Shown: piece after piece, positions 25,066 through 33,763 of the stretch
Layout: every line of letters begins with the position of its first letter
How positions within the stretch are numbered: position 1 is the stretch's first letter
Assembly: GCF_016722925.1 (NCBI RefSeq)
Contig: NZ_JAEQNC010000009.1
Span: forward strand, 124,001 to 188,000
DNA from: Phytoamicus setariae
Lineage (GTDB): Bacteria > Pseudomonadota > Alphaproteobacteria > Rhizobiales > Rhizobiaceae
Direction: 5' to 3'
DNA: 64,000 nt
The notes under the pieces: generated by a model
What the model was told of the DNA's origin: nothing
The model's input: only the letters and a program-made list of their open reading frames with translations
Databases searched by the model: none
Program-made: the position numbers and the translations under genes

Positions 25066-25923
25066 CTATCGGTCCAGGTTGACATCCAACCCCAAATCCA
25101 AGGTCGGGGCGCTGTGCGTCAGCCAACCGATCGAAATCAAGTCGACCCCCGTCGCGGCGATTGTGGCCGCTGTTTGTGGCGTGATGCCGCCGGATGCCTC
25201 GGTGATTGCGCGCCGGGACACCATCAAAACCGCGCGTCGCAAATCATCCGTCGTCATGTTGTCGAGCAGCACCGCGTCGATGCCTTCGCTCAACGCCATT
25301 TCGAGCTGTTCCAGCGTATCAACCTCGACCTCGATCTTGACCATATGGCCGACACCGGCCTTTGCGCGGCGGATCGCCTCTGCCACGCCGCCGGCAAAAG
25401 CGATGTGATTGTCCTTGATCAGCACCGCGTCGGAAAGCGAAAAACGGTGGTTCATGCCGCCGCCGGCACGCACCGCATATTTCTCCAGCGCGCGCAGGCC
25501 AGGCGTCGTCTTCCTTGTGCAAGCAATCGCAGCGCCCATCCCCTTGACCGCGTCGACAATTCCGGCGGTGACCGTGGCGACACCGGAAAGGTGGCCGAGG
25601 AAATTGAGTGCGGTGCGCTCCCCGGTCAGCATGCCACGCGTCGGCCCACGGATTTCGGCGATCAGATCGCCGGCAGCAACGGATGCACCATCTTCCACGC
25701 GACGCTCCAACACCAAAGCAGGATCGACCATCTCGAAGGCCAGTTCGGCGACATCGAGACCGGCAACGACGCCGGGTTTGCGCGCGACGATGAATGCGGA
25801 GGACCGATGCTCCCGTGCGATGACGGCGTTCGACGTGATGTCACCGGCCACGCCGAGATCCTCCAGAAGTGCTGTCCGCACGATGGGTTCGATGATTAGG
25901 CGAGAAGGGGAAACGAGTGTCAT
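25066..25923 (-). CDS. nadC: nicotinate-nucleotide diphosphorylase (quinolinate phosphoribosyltransferase)
   Basis: The 285-residue protein has the NadC core: EDLGVAGDITSNAVI, LNFLGHLSGVAT, ACTRKTTPGLRALEKYAV, GGGMNHRFSLSDAVLIKDNH and the terminal SGGIT. It condenses quinolinate with PRPP to give nicotinate mononucleotide. The ATG at 25923 follows the nadB stop after 1 nt. It is last in nadABC. Confidence 0.95.
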   Translation of the reverse strand: MTLVSPSRLIIEPIVRTALLEDLGVAGDITSNAVIAREHRSSAFIVARKPGVVAGLDVAELAFEMVDPALVLERRVEDGASVAAGDLIAEIRGPTRGMLTGERTALNFLGHLSGVATVTAGIVDAVKGMGAAIACTRKTTPGLRALEKYAVRAGGGMNHRFSLSDAVLIKDNHIAFAGGVAEAIRRAKAGVGHMVKIEVEVDTLEQLEMALSEGIDAVLLDNMTTDDLRRAVLMVSRRAITEASGGITPQTAATIAATGVDLISIGWLTHSAPTLDLGLDVNLDR

Positions 25924-25924
25924 G

Positions 25925-27478
25925 TCAGGCGCTCCTGGCGTAATCTTGCGGAACGATCGACCAGGCAAGGTCGAGCACTTCAGATAGGGTCAGCATGGTA
26001 CGATCGCCTACCGGCTGTTTGTTTGGGAAATCGCTCCTCGCATGGGCACCGCGCGACTCTTGGCGCAAATGCGCGAAGACGGCGATCAGCAGGCCGACGG
26101 TTGCGGGGTCTGTCGCCGGAGAGAACCCTTCGGCCCATGGCAGCAGGGTTGCGATCGCCTCTTCTATCCCAGAACCTTGCCGCACGATGCCGAGATGTCT
26201 GGATGCGACGCGACGCACTTTTTGACTTTCGGGCGTCAGGAGTATCCTTCCCGCAAGCAATGATTTGGCAAGCGACGGCCTGCCAGGCTCAATCGGCGAG
26301 GATAGGAGATCTCGCGCCACTCTCAATCCCATCACCGTGGCTTCAAGCAGGGAGTTGCTGGCAAGCCGGTTGGCGCCATGCAACCCGGTGCAAGCCACCT
26401 CGCCCACCGCCCAAAGTCCAGTGACGGAACTGCGTCCGCTGAGGTCGGTCGCGACCCCGCCCATATGATAATGGGCAGCCGGGCAAACTGGAATCGGCTC
26501 CGTTGTCGGATCGATGGCATTCTGTCGGCAGATCTTGGATATCGCCGGAAACCGCGCATCAAAGGGGACACCACAGTTTCGAGCGTCAAGGAACACGCGT
26601 CCTCCGCGCTCAATCTGTGCTCCGATGGCGCGGGCCACCACATCTCTTGGCGCGAGTTCCAGACCCGGAGTGTCAGCCATGAAGCGATCGCCGCGCTCAT
26701 TGACCAGCAAGGCCCCCTCGCCGCGGACGGCTTCGCTGATCAGCGGCAGAGGCTGTTTTGCCAGGGCAAGCGCGGTCGGATGGAACTGCACGAACTCCAT
26801 GTCGGCCAGCACCGCACCCGCACGAGCGGCAAGCGCTATCCCTTGCCCGAAATTCTCAGGCGGGTTTGTCGTCGCATCGTAGAGCCCGCCGACACCGCCG
26901 GTTGCGAGAACCACCCGCGTTGTTCGAAGCGAGAACGCCTGTCCGTCTTGTTTACCGACAAGACCGGCAATCCTGCCCCCGGATGTGAGGAGTCGACGAA
27001 CGTCTGCTCCTTCCAATACCGTGATCGATGGCGTAGCGGCAACGGCTCTTGCCAGTGCACGGACGATAGCGACGCCCGTACCGTCGCCAGCAGCGTGCAC
27101 GATTCTCCTGTGGCTGTGCGCCGCTTCCAGCCCCAGAGCAAAGTTCCCATCCGTATTGCGATCGAAGGCAACACCCCAACTCTCAAGTGCATCGATCGCT
27201 GCCTGCGCCTCCCCGATGATCGTGGCCGCAGCGCGCTCGTCGCAGTGCCCGCCACCTGCCGCGCGCGTATCAGCCAAATGAAACCCGACGCTATCATCAG
27301 ACCCAAGGCTTGCCGCAATGCCGCCTTGCGCCCAGGCGCTCGACGTCCCCAGGCCAAGTCCATATTTTGTCAGGAGGACGACGGGCTCCGGCGCGAGCTC
27401 GAGCGCCGTCATAAGCCCCGCAATGCCGCTACCGACAATCGCAATACGGCCCTCGAATGCTGCAAGCTCTCCAGTCAT
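25925..27478 (-). CDS. nadB: L-aspartate oxidase
   Basis: The 517-residue flavoprotein begins near [17 protein letters not shown], the FAD-binding Rossmann motif, and has [12 protein letters not shown] and the succinate-dehydrogenase-like [10 protein letters not shown]. It oxidises L-aspartate to iminoaspartate for NadA. I chose the ATG at 27478, which overlaps the nadA stop by 4 nt; the long upstream extension is nadA read in another frame. Confidence 0.95.
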   Translation of the reverse strand: MTGELAAFEGRIAIVGSGIAGLMTALELAPEPVVLLTKYGLGLGTSSAWAQGGIAASLGSDDSVGFHLADTRAAGGGHCDERAAATIIGEAQAAIDALESWGVAFDRNTDGNFALGLEAAHSHRRIVHAAGDGTGVAIVRALARAVAATPSITVLEGADVRRLLTSGGRIAGLVGKQDGQAFSLRTTRVVLATGGVGGLYDATTNPPENFGQGIALAARAGAVLADMEFVQFHPTALALAKQPLPLISEAVRGEGALLVNERGDRFMADTPGLELAPRDVVARAIGAQIERGGRVFLDARNCGVPFDARFPAISKICRQNAIDPTTEPIPVCPAAHYHMGGVATDLSGRSSVTGLWAVGEVACTGLHGANRLASNSLLEATVMGLRVARDLLSSPIEPGRPSLAKSLLAGRILLTPESQKVRRVASRHLGIVRQGSGIEEAIATLLPWAEGFSPATDPATVGLLIAVFAHLRQESRGAHARSDFPNKQPVGDRTMLTLSEVLDLAWSIVPQDYARSA

Positions 27479-28446
27479 ACCGCCAGCATCCTTTCGATCG
27501 CATGCCTGGCCCCAACAGCCGTCGCAGGGTCCAGCGTCACTTCGTGCCGGTTCTCCTCGAGCGCCTTGCGAATACTGGGAAGTGTGATGCGCTTCATATG
27601 CGGGCAAAGATTGCAGGGGCGGATGAACTCGATATCGGGATAGTGCACCGCGATATTGTCGCTCATCGAGCATTCCGTCAGCAGCACCACGCGCGGCGGC
27701 CTGTTCGTTGCGACAAATTCGGAAAGGCCAGCCGTGGAGCCCGAGAAATCTGCCGCAGCCGCGACCTCGGGTGGGCATTCGGGATGGGCGAGCACCGTGA
27801 TGCCGGGATGGCTCTCCCTCAGTTCCTTGATGTCCTCGACGGAGAACCGTTCGTGCACCTCGCAATGGCCGTGCCAGGCGATGATTTCGACATCGGTTTC
27901 CAGTGCCACGTTGCGTGCCAGATACTCATCCGGGATCATCAGCACGCGCTGAACGCCGAGCGATTCCACCACTTGCTTGGCATTGCCCGAAGTGCAGCAG
28001 ATGTCGGATGCAGCCTTCACCGCTGCCGAGGTATTGACGTAGGTAATGACCGGCACACCGGGGTGCGCCCGTCGCAGCAGCGCCACATCTTCAGGCGTGA
28101 TGGATTCGGCGAGTGAACAGCCTGCGTCCGTGTCGGGGATCAGCACGGTCTTGCCGGGGTTGAGGAGTTTTGCTGTCTCGGCCATGAAGTGGACGCCAGC
28201 CAGCACGATCACATCCGCCTCCACGTCTATCGCCTTGCGTGCCAGCGCCAGGCTGTCTCCGACGATATCGGCCACGCAGTGGAATATTTCCGGCGTCTGA
28301 TAGTTGTGGGCGAGGATGACCGCGTTTCGCTGCCGCTTGAGTTCGATGATTGCGGCAATGTCATCTTCGAAGGTCAGCCATTCCGCTATGGGAATGACGC
28401 GGCGAACGCGTTCATAGAGCGCAGACGTTGAAAACGGGGCATTCAT
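27475..28446 (-). CDS. nadA: quinolinate synthase
   Basis: The 323-residue protein has [13 protein letters not shown], the triad cysteines in [16 protein letters not shown] and CNLCPHMK that bind the [4Fe-4S] cluster, and HPECPPEV. It condenses iminoaspartate with dihydroxyacetone phosphate to quinolinate. It has a strong GGGAGGTGAAGC ribosome site before the ATG at 28446. Its promoter carries two palindromes (28462-28480 and 28495-28513) that are likely NrtR operators. Confidence 0.95.
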   Translation of the reverse strand: MNAPFSTSALYERVRRVIPIAEWLTFEDDIAAIIELKRQRNAVILAHNYQTPEIFHCVADIVGDSLALARKAIDVEADVIVLAGVHFMAETAKLLNPGKTVLIPDTDAGCSLAESITPEDVALLRRAHPGVPVITYVNTSAAVKAASDICCTSGNAKQVVESLGVQRVLMIPDEYLARNVALETDVEIIAWHGHCEVHERFSVEDIKELRESHPGITVLAHPECPPEVAAAADFSGSTAGLSEFVATNRPPRVVLLTECSMSDNIAVHYPDIEFIRPCNLCPHMKRITLPSIRKALEENRHEVTLDPATAVGARHAIERMLAV

Positions 28447-28461
28447 GCTTCACCTCCCATT

Positions 28462-28480
28462 TATACTCGAATCGAGTATT
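28462..28480. promoter_or_regulatory. probable NrtR operator 1, nadA leader
   Basis: TATACTC, 5 nt and GAGTATT. The central 17 nt (28463-28479) are a perfect palindrome. It lies between the presumed transcription start and the nadA ribosome site. It has the same half-site layout and 5-nt spacer as the second site, 33 bp (three helical turns) away. Confidence 0.65.
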
Positions 28481-28490
28481 ATGAGGGCGT

Positions 28491-28519
28491 TATTTATTCT
28501 CGCTTTGAGAATATGTCAA
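28491..28519 (-). promoter_or_regulatory. nadABC promoter with probable NrtR operator 2
   Basis: On the minus strand TTGACA (28519-28514), a 17-nt spacer and TAAATA (28496-28491) form a plausible sigma-70 promoter. The palindrome TATTCTC-N5-GAGAATA (28513-28495) fills the spacer and reaches into the -10 element. The -35 box overlaps the stop codon of the nrtR gene. Binding there would block RNA polymerase. Confidence 0.6.
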
Positions 28520-29427
28520 TTGCGTGAAATCGGCAGCTTTGATCCCGACAGAGCCCGCTCTTCAAGAACAGCGTGACGGAAGCGGAAGAGCTTGGCTGGC
28601 CGGCCGGCGTTTTCACTCTCCGTTTCGCCGGTTTCCTCGACGAGATCCTGCTGTTCGATAAGGCGCCGGAAGTTGGGTTTATGCAGCGTCAGCCCCGCCA
28701 AGGCCTCGACGGTGCGCTGCAGCCTGAGAAGTGTAAAGCTTTCCGGCATCAGTTCGAAGACCACTGGCCGATATTTGATCTTGGCCCGCAGGCGCGCGAT
28801 GCCGGTCGCCAGAATCCGCCGGTGATCGGCGAACATCGCGCAGCCGAGGCCCATGTGCTCGGAGTTTCCGGATTCGGCCAATAGGCCGGCTTCGTAGAGG
28901 AGTTCATAGCGCTGCAGGACCAGATCCTCGTTCCAGTGGTTGCCATCCGTCCCGAATGTCAGGGCGATCCGTCGCCGCAGTTCGTCTCCGTGCTGCCGGT
29001 TCGGCGCTGCCCAGTCATTCAGCAGCGCGCAAATTTCTCCGATCAACGCGGGCCGCCCCAGGCGATGATCCTCCCAGGGGAAATACTCGTACCAGCCGTG
29101 CCATCCCGTCTGGGTCTCGGCTGTCGCAGGCTGCTCCCGGACGAGGCCGAGATAGCTGATGGAGATTGTCCGACGGCCATTGGCGCCAGCCACGCGATCG
29201 CGATCGGCGAATGTGTAGAGCTGCTCGAGATAGCCGATCGGATAGGCAGTTTTCTCGCGGATCCATTCACGCAGGCCAGATTGCAAGGTACGATGCCCCA
29301 TCTCGAAGGGACCGGAAGGCAGCACCTCCCCATTGCGCAATGTCATCACCCGCGGCTGATCACCCGTAACCGCGACGAGCACCGCAATCAGTTCGGCGTG
29401 GGCGAAATAGCCTGTAACGGAGTTCAT
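28516..29427 (-). CDS. nrtR: NrtR-type Nudix-related regulator of NAD biosynthesis
   Basis: The 303-residue protein has an N-terminal Nudix-like domain (VLVAVTGDQPRVMTLR, GHRTLQSGLREWIREKT, YLEQLYTFADRDR) without a full catalytic Nudix box. A C-terminal winged-helix region (PESFTLLRLQRTVEALAG near residue 225) follows. This is the NrtR architecture, a repressor that usually senses ADP-ribose or related NAD metabolites. The ATG at 29427 is chosen; an in-frame start 48 nt upstream is possible. Its stop overlaps the nadA promoter. Confidence 0.85.
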   Translation of the reverse strand: MNSVTGYFAHAELIAVLVAVTGDQPRVMTLRNGEVLPSGPFEMGHRTLQSGLREWIREKTAYPIGYLEQLYTFADRDRVAGANGRRTISISYLGLVREQPATAETQTGWHGWYEYFPWEDHRLGRPALIGEICALLNDWAAPNRQHGDELRRRIALTFGTDGNHWNEDLVLQRYELLYEAGLLAESGNSEHMGLGCAMFADHRRILATGIARLRAKIKYRPVVFELMPESFTLLRLQRTVEALAGLTLHKPNFRRLIEQQDLVEETGETESENAGRPAKLFRFRHAVLEERALSGSKLPISRN

Positions 29428-29886
29428 CAATCTTGCCTTGCACGTTGCTCTTGTGCGCTTTTCGCATAGGGCCAAGACAAAGCCAAGAATGCCGCCTCAA
29501 TGGAAGCGGGAGAACCACCGTCCAATAGTCCGCGTTGTCAGATTCAGATTGCCCGCACGGGCAGATCGTCCGCCTCGCGATAGTGCCCGGCGAAGGAGGC
29601 CGTCCATCTCAGCAGGCCCGTCCTGTTTCTGCAAAGCAAGAATGTCACACTCCGCGCATTTATTATGCGGCATTGCTCAGCATAGGTGGATGGCGATGGG
29701 CGAGCGCATGCCCGGGAAGACCAACCCGAATGACCGGAGGATCACCGGTTGAAGCCCTTTGGCAAAGCGGCCGCCAAGCTTGCCCGAGACGTTCTTCGGA
29801 CGCGATCCAGCCTCAGGCAGGCATGGAATATTAAGGATTTGTTAACCATCCCGATTTAGACCTCGGGTAACACAAAATTCACGAAG
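29428..29886. other. divergent intergenic region, nrtR / minC
   Basis: About 460 nt hold the promoters of nrtR (minus) and minC (plus). The short frames in it are not convincing genes. The only clear element is the CtrA-like box at 29831-29846, listed separately. Confidence 0.4.
29831..29846. promoter_or_regulatory. CtrA-type binding box upstream of minC
   Basis: TTAA, 7 nt and TTAAC is an exact match to the alphaproteobacterial CtrA consensus TTAA-N7-TTAAC. It lies about 41 nt upstream of the proposed minC start. CtrA control of min genes has been described in Sinorhizobium meliloti (from memory). The motif is short, so position is the main support. Confidence 0.55.
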
Positions 29887-30675
29887 ATTACCAAAGTGCT
29901 AACAGATTCTCGCTCCATACGTATCAAAGGTCGCTCGTTTCTGGCGATGGTGCTGTCGCCTGACATGCCGCTCGGCCAGTGGCTCGTCAAACTTGACGAC
30001 CTGGCTGCCCGATCGGCAGGCTTCTTCCTCGAGCGTCCGATCGTGTTGGATGTGACCGACCTCGCAATAGACCGCTCAGAGCTGAAAGGCCTGCTGGCGG
30101 AACTTGCCCAGCGCAATGTCCGCATCATGGGTATCGAAGGTGCGAGGCCGTCGCTGTTCGAACCTGGCATGCCGCCAGCGATGAAAGGCGGCAGGCCAGC
30201 GGCGGATTTCGAGGCCACGCAGCAGGAATCAGTTGCGCAGCCGGAGCCGGTTGCGCACCAGAAGCCAGCCGCGCAGCAAGAGAAGGTCACCGAGGAGGCA
30301 AAACCGGCTCCAGTTGAGAAGACGATGCCGGAACCTCTACCGATGATGCAATCGATCATCATCCGGGAGCCCGTGCGGTCTGGCCAGTCGATAATTTTCC
30401 CGGAAGGTGACGTCACCATTGTGGGCTCGGTAGCGTCAGGCGCCGAGGTCATCGCTGGCGGCTCGGTTCATATCTATGGGGCGCTGCGCGGACGCGCACT
30501 GGCCGGATCGTTGGGAAACTCTTCCGCGCGCATCTTCTGCCGCAAGCTCGAAGCGGAACTGCTTGCCATCGACGGCATCTACACGACAGCTGACGAAATG
30601 CCCACCGACCTGCAAGGGCAGGCCGTCCAGCTCTGGCTGGAAGGCGACGAGATCAAGGCGCAAAAACTTGTTTGA
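29887..30675 (+). CDS. minC: septum site-determining protein MinC, possible ATT start
   Basis: The protein has an N-terminal MinC domain (SIRIKGRSFLAMVLSPDMPL, about residues 8-27), a proline/alanine/glutamine-rich linker and a C-terminal MinC beta-helix domain (SGQSIIFPEGDVTIVGSVASGAEVIAGGSVHIYGALRGRA). It inhibits FtsZ assembly away from midcell. Rhizobial MinC proteins begin MTKVLTD (from memory). Here the same codons read ATT-ACC-AAA-GTG, so ATT at 29887 may be the start, giving 262 residues; the first conventional start is GTG at 29896 (259 residues). It heads minCDE. Confidence 0.9.
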   Translation: MTKVLTDSRSIRIKGRSFLAMVLSPDMPLGQWLVKLDDLAARSAGFFLERPIVLDVTDLAIDRSELKGLLAELAQRNVRIMGIEGARPSLFEPGMPPAMKGGRPAADFEATQQESVAQPEPVAHQKPAAQQEKVTEEAKPAPVEKTMPEPLPMMQSIIIREPVRSGQSIIFPEGDVTIVGSVASGAEVIAGGSVHIYGALRGRALAGSLGNSSARIFCRKLEAELLAIDGIYTTADEMPTDLQGQAVQLWLEGDEIKAQKLV

Positions 30676-30706
30676 AGATCAACAGAAGCAAAGGGGCGAA
30701 GGCAAG

Positions 30707-31522
30707 ATGGGGAAAGTGATAGTCGTTACATCTGGCAAAGGGGGCGTTGGCAAGACGACGTCTACCGCCGCACTAGGCGCAGCCCTTGCCATGCGAAATG
30801 AAAAGGTCGTCCTCGTCGACTTCGACGTCGGTCTGCGCAACCTGGACCTCATCATGGGCGCGGAGCGCCGGGTCGTCTATGACATTGTCAACGTCATTCA
30901 GGGCGACGCCAAGTTGCCGCAAGCGTTGATCCGGGACAAAAGGCTGGAAACGTTGTTCCTGTTGCCAGCATCCCAGACCCGCGACAAGGACAGCCTCACC
31001 CCTGAAGGCGTCGAATGGGTGATCAATGAACTGAAGCGCTATTTCGACTGGATCATCTGCGACAGCCCCGCCGGTATCGAGCGCGGCGCGACCCTGGCGA
31101 TGCGCCATGCGGACATGGCCGTCATCGTGACCAATCCGGAAGTATCCTCCGTGCGCGATTCTGATCGCATCATCGGCCTGCTGGACTCCAAGACCCTCAA
31201 GGCCGAGCGGGGCGAGCGCATGGAAAAGCACCTGCTGCTGACCCGCTACGACGCCAACCGTGCCGACCGGGGCGACATGCTGAAGGTCGACGACGTGCTT
31301 GAGATTCTCTCGATCCCGCTGCTCGGCATCGTTCCGGAAAGCATGGACGTTTTGCGCGCCTCCAATATCGGCGCACCCGTAACCCTGGCTGACAACCGCA
31401 GCGTGCCTGCTATGGCCTATTTCGACGCCGCCCGCCGGCTCGCGGGAGAGGAAGTGCCCATGGCTATTCCCGGCGAAAAGAAAGGCTTGTTCGGGAAGAT
31501 ATTCGGTCGGAGGGCTGCATGA
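30707..31522 (+). CDS. minD: septum site-determining ATPase MinD
   Basis: The 271-residue protein has the deviant Walker A motif GKGGVGKTT (residues 10-18), [15 protein letters not shown] and DSPAGIERG, and ends in an amphipathic membrane-targeting helix ([12 protein letters not shown]). It recruits MinC and MinE to the membrane in an ATP-dependent cycle. The ATG at 30707 lies 31 nt after minC and follows GGGGCGAAGG. It overlaps minE by 4 nt. Confidence 0.96.
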   Translation: MGKVIVVTSGKGGVGKTTSTAALGAALAMRNEKVVLVDFDVGLRNLDLIMGAERRVVYDIVNVIQGDAKLPQALIRDKRLETLFLLPASQTRDKDSLTPEGVEWVINELKRYFDWIICDSPAGIERGATLAMRHADMAVIVTNPEVSSVRDSDRIIGLLDSKTLKAERGERMEKHLLLTRYDANRADRGDMLKVDDVLEILSIPLLGIVPESMDVLRASNIGAPVTLADNRSVPAMAYFDAARRLAGEEVPMAIPGEKKGLFGKIFGRRAA

Positions 31523-31782
31523 ACATTTTCGGTATATTCAACAAGCAGCGGTCCGCGCCAACCGCGCGCGAGCGACTTCAGGTACTTCTCGCTCATGAAC
31601 GATCATCGCTCGGCCAATCGGATCTGGTTGCCATCCTGCGGGAAGAAATCCTCGCCGTGATCGCCAAGCACGTCCAGCTCGATGCGGACAGTGTCAGCAT
31701 CAAGTTGGATCGCACCCAGCACGTCTCCATCCTGGAGATCGATGTCGAAATTCCGTTGGACGCTGAATTGCACGCGGCTTGA
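31519..31782 (+). CDS. minE: cell division topological specificity factor MinE
   Basis: The 87-residue protein has the N-terminal anti-MinCD helix ([14 protein letters not shown]) and the C-terminal topological specificity domain ([15 protein letters not shown], then ILEIDVEIP). It stimulates MinD ATPase and drives pole-to-pole oscillation. It overlaps minD by an ATGA. Confidence 0.95.
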   Translation: MNIFGIFNKQRSAPTARERLQVLLAHERSSLGQSDLVAILREEILAVIAKHVQLDADSVSIKLDRTQHVSILEIDVEIPLDAELHAA

Positions 31783-31807
31783 CGCCCGCGTGCCTCACGA
31801 CAAGATT

Positions 31808-31835
31808 GCAATCGATCCAGCATTGGGTCGATTGC
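31808..31835 (+). terminator. stem-loop downstream of minE
   Basis: A 12-bp stem with one G-U pair (GCAATCGATCCA with TGGGTCGATTGC) and a 4-nt loop begins 26 nt after the minE stop. No U-run follows, so it may be a weak or factor-dependent terminator. The rest of 31836-32077 shows nothing recognisable. Confidence 0.45.
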
Positions 31836-32077
31836 CTTGAATGCGGCTTCACCTTTGCCTGCAGCCCGCGCAAGGTCGGATTGCCGCCCTCTCCTTCTCT
31901 CCGATGCACAGATCCTGAATGAACATGGCTGACCGCTGCTAAGCGCTTCAGGATTTGCGTTACCCGCCCTTTCTCAGGCCAAGGGCATATGAAAATCCGC
32001 GACATTGTCGGCAGGAATGATACGCTGGCTCACCAGCAGAAGGCGTTGCTGCAAAGCTAGACCAGGAGGTCGATCCG

Positions 32078-33262
32078 ATGAGAGAAGATCCGATCGTCAT
32101 AGCCGGATACGCCCGCACCCCGATCGGCGGGTTCATGGGCGACTTCCGTGACGTGCGCGCGGCCGGGCTTGGCGCAGCCGCCATTACAGCTTCCCTGAAG
32201 CAGGCAGACCTTCCGCCCACGGCAGTCGATGAGGTCGTATTCGGCTGCGTCCTGCCTGCGGGCCAGGGCCAGGCGCCTGCCCGACAGACCGCCCTGGCAG
32301 CCGGCCTACCATATTCCGCCGGCGCAACCACCGTCAACAAGATGTGCGGATCGGGCATGAAGGCTGTGATGATCGGCCATGACATGCTGGCATCGGGAAG
32401 CGTCGATGTGGTCATCGCTGGCGGTATGGAGAGCATGTCCAATGCCCCATACCTGCTGGACCGGGCCCGCGGCGGCTATCGCATGGGCCACGGCCAGATG
32501 ATGGACCATATGTTCCTCGATGGGCTGGAGGATGCCTACGACAAGGGTCGCCTGATGGGCACATTCGCCGAGGACTGCGCGCAGGAACTGGGTTTTACCC
32601 GTGAGGACCAGGATGCATTTGCAATCCGCTCGCTGACACGCGCACAACAGGCAATGGCCGGTGGCTGGTTTGCTGCCGAAATCACCCCTGTCACAGTCAT
32701 CGCCGGCAAGGTCGAACGGGTCGTCGATGCCGATGAACAGCCCCCGAAAGCGAAAATCGAGAAGATCCCGACGCTACGCCCCGCCTTCCGCGAAGGCGGC
32801 ACAGTCACTGCGGCGAATTCCAGCTCGATTTCAGACGGCGCGGCGGCCCTGCTACTATTGCGCAGATCCGAGGCTGAACGACGCGGGGTGACGCCGCTCG
32901 CGATCATCGTCGGGCATGCCACGCATGCGCAGGCGCCGAACCTGTTTCCCACCGCGCCCATAGGCGCCATCGAACGGTTGCTCACCCGGATTGGCTGGAC
33001 CGTGGACAATGTCGATCTTTGGGAGATCAACGAAGCCTTTGCCGTCGTCACCATGGCGGCCATAAAGTCCCTGAAGTTGCCGGAAGTCCGTGTAAACATT
33101 CATGGCGGCGCCTGTGCGCTCGGCCATCCCATCGGCGCATCAGGTGCACGCGTGATCGTCACCCTGCTATCGGCATTGCGGGCGCATGGCCTCTCTCGGG
33201 GAGTAGCCTCGCTTTGCATCGGCGGAGGCGAAGCTACGGCATTGGCTGTCGAGCTTGTTTGA
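32078..33262 (+). CDS. acetyl-CoA acetyltransferase (thiolase)
   Basis: The 394-residue thiolase has the nucleophile Cys90 in TTVNKMCGSGMKA, the NEAFA motif, GGACALGHPIGASGAR and the final active-site CIGGGEA. It condenses two acetyl-CoA or cleaves acetoacetyl-CoA; its length and motifs fit PhaA/AtoB-type biosynthetic thiolases. There is GACCAGGAGG upstream of the ATG at 32078. No PHB or beta-oxidation genes lie beside it, so its pathway cannot be set from context. Confidence 0.88.
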   Translation: MREDPIVIAGYARTPIGGFMGDFRDVRAAGLGAAAITASLKQADLPPTAVDEVVFGCVLPAGQGQAPARQTALAAGLPYSAGATTVNKMCGSGMKAVMIGHDMLASGSVDVVIAGGMESMSNAPYLLDRARGGYRMGHGQMMDHMFLDGLEDAYDKGRLMGTFAEDCAQELGFTREDQDAFAIRSLTRAQQAMAGGWFAAEITPVTVIAGKVERVVDADEQPPKAKIEKIPTLRPAFREGGTVTAANSSSISDGAAALLLLRRSEAERRGVTPLAIIVGHATHAQAPNLFPTAPIGAIERLLTRIGWTVDNVDLWEINEAFAVVTMAAIKSLKLPEVRVNIHGGACALGHPIGASGARVIVTLLSALRAHGLSRGVASLCIGGGEATALAVELV

Positions 33263-33289
33263 CAGACCCAGTGAGGTAGCTGCCCCGGG

Positions 33290-33520
33290 CTAACCGCACG
33301 GCGGGTGAACGATGATGATTCCAACGAGCTTGGCGCGACCATTTTCTCCCCGCGAAAACAGCATGAGATATTTTGGATCGCGGCTATCAGTACAATTGGT
33401 GGGTATGCGCGGCGCCTCGATGGCGGGGAACGGGCGCATACTGGCAATATCGTTGATCACAGGGTCTACGGACGCCAGTGCCGAAGATGCTGTGAGCCAG
33501 AGTAACGCGATCGCTTTCAT
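33290..33520 (-). CDS. small exported hypothetical protein (76 aa)
   Basis: It begins MKAIALLWLTASSALASVDP, a plausible Sec signal peptide cleaved after ALA, leaving a mature chain of about 60 residues with two cysteines that could form a disulfide. Codon use looks like that of the neighbours. There is a weak GGGAAG site upstream. It converges on the thiolase gene. I do not recognise the family. Confidence 0.5.
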   Translation of the reverse strand: MKAIALLWLTASSALASVDPVINDIASMRPFPAIEAPRIPTNCTDSRDPKYLMLFSRGENGRAKLVGIIIVHPPCG

Positions 33521-33763
33521 CGTCGCATTTCCACTTCCCGATCTTCACTGAACTCGGGCGCAAACAAGCCGGTATTTCGGACGAAAACGCCCTATCCAGA
33601 AGTGTTTATATCGGCGCTTTGTTCCACGTCTGCATAATAATTCGCAGTCATCGTCAAAAGCCCGGCAGCAATTATACGCTTTTGCGGAGCGTCCGGTGCT
33701 ATTGCCCTGAAATAAATATTCGAGACAATCCTGGTCGGCGAGGGCTACGAATCCCCCTCACCG

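Noticed and set aside
27479-27865. N-terminal extension of nadB
   Set aside because: The extra 129 codons are nadA in another frame; NadB starts at 27478 with its FAD-binding motif close behind.
29438-29752. Small plus-strand gene between nrtR and minC
   Set aside because: The 104-codon frame is basic, unpatterned and without a ribosome site or family match.
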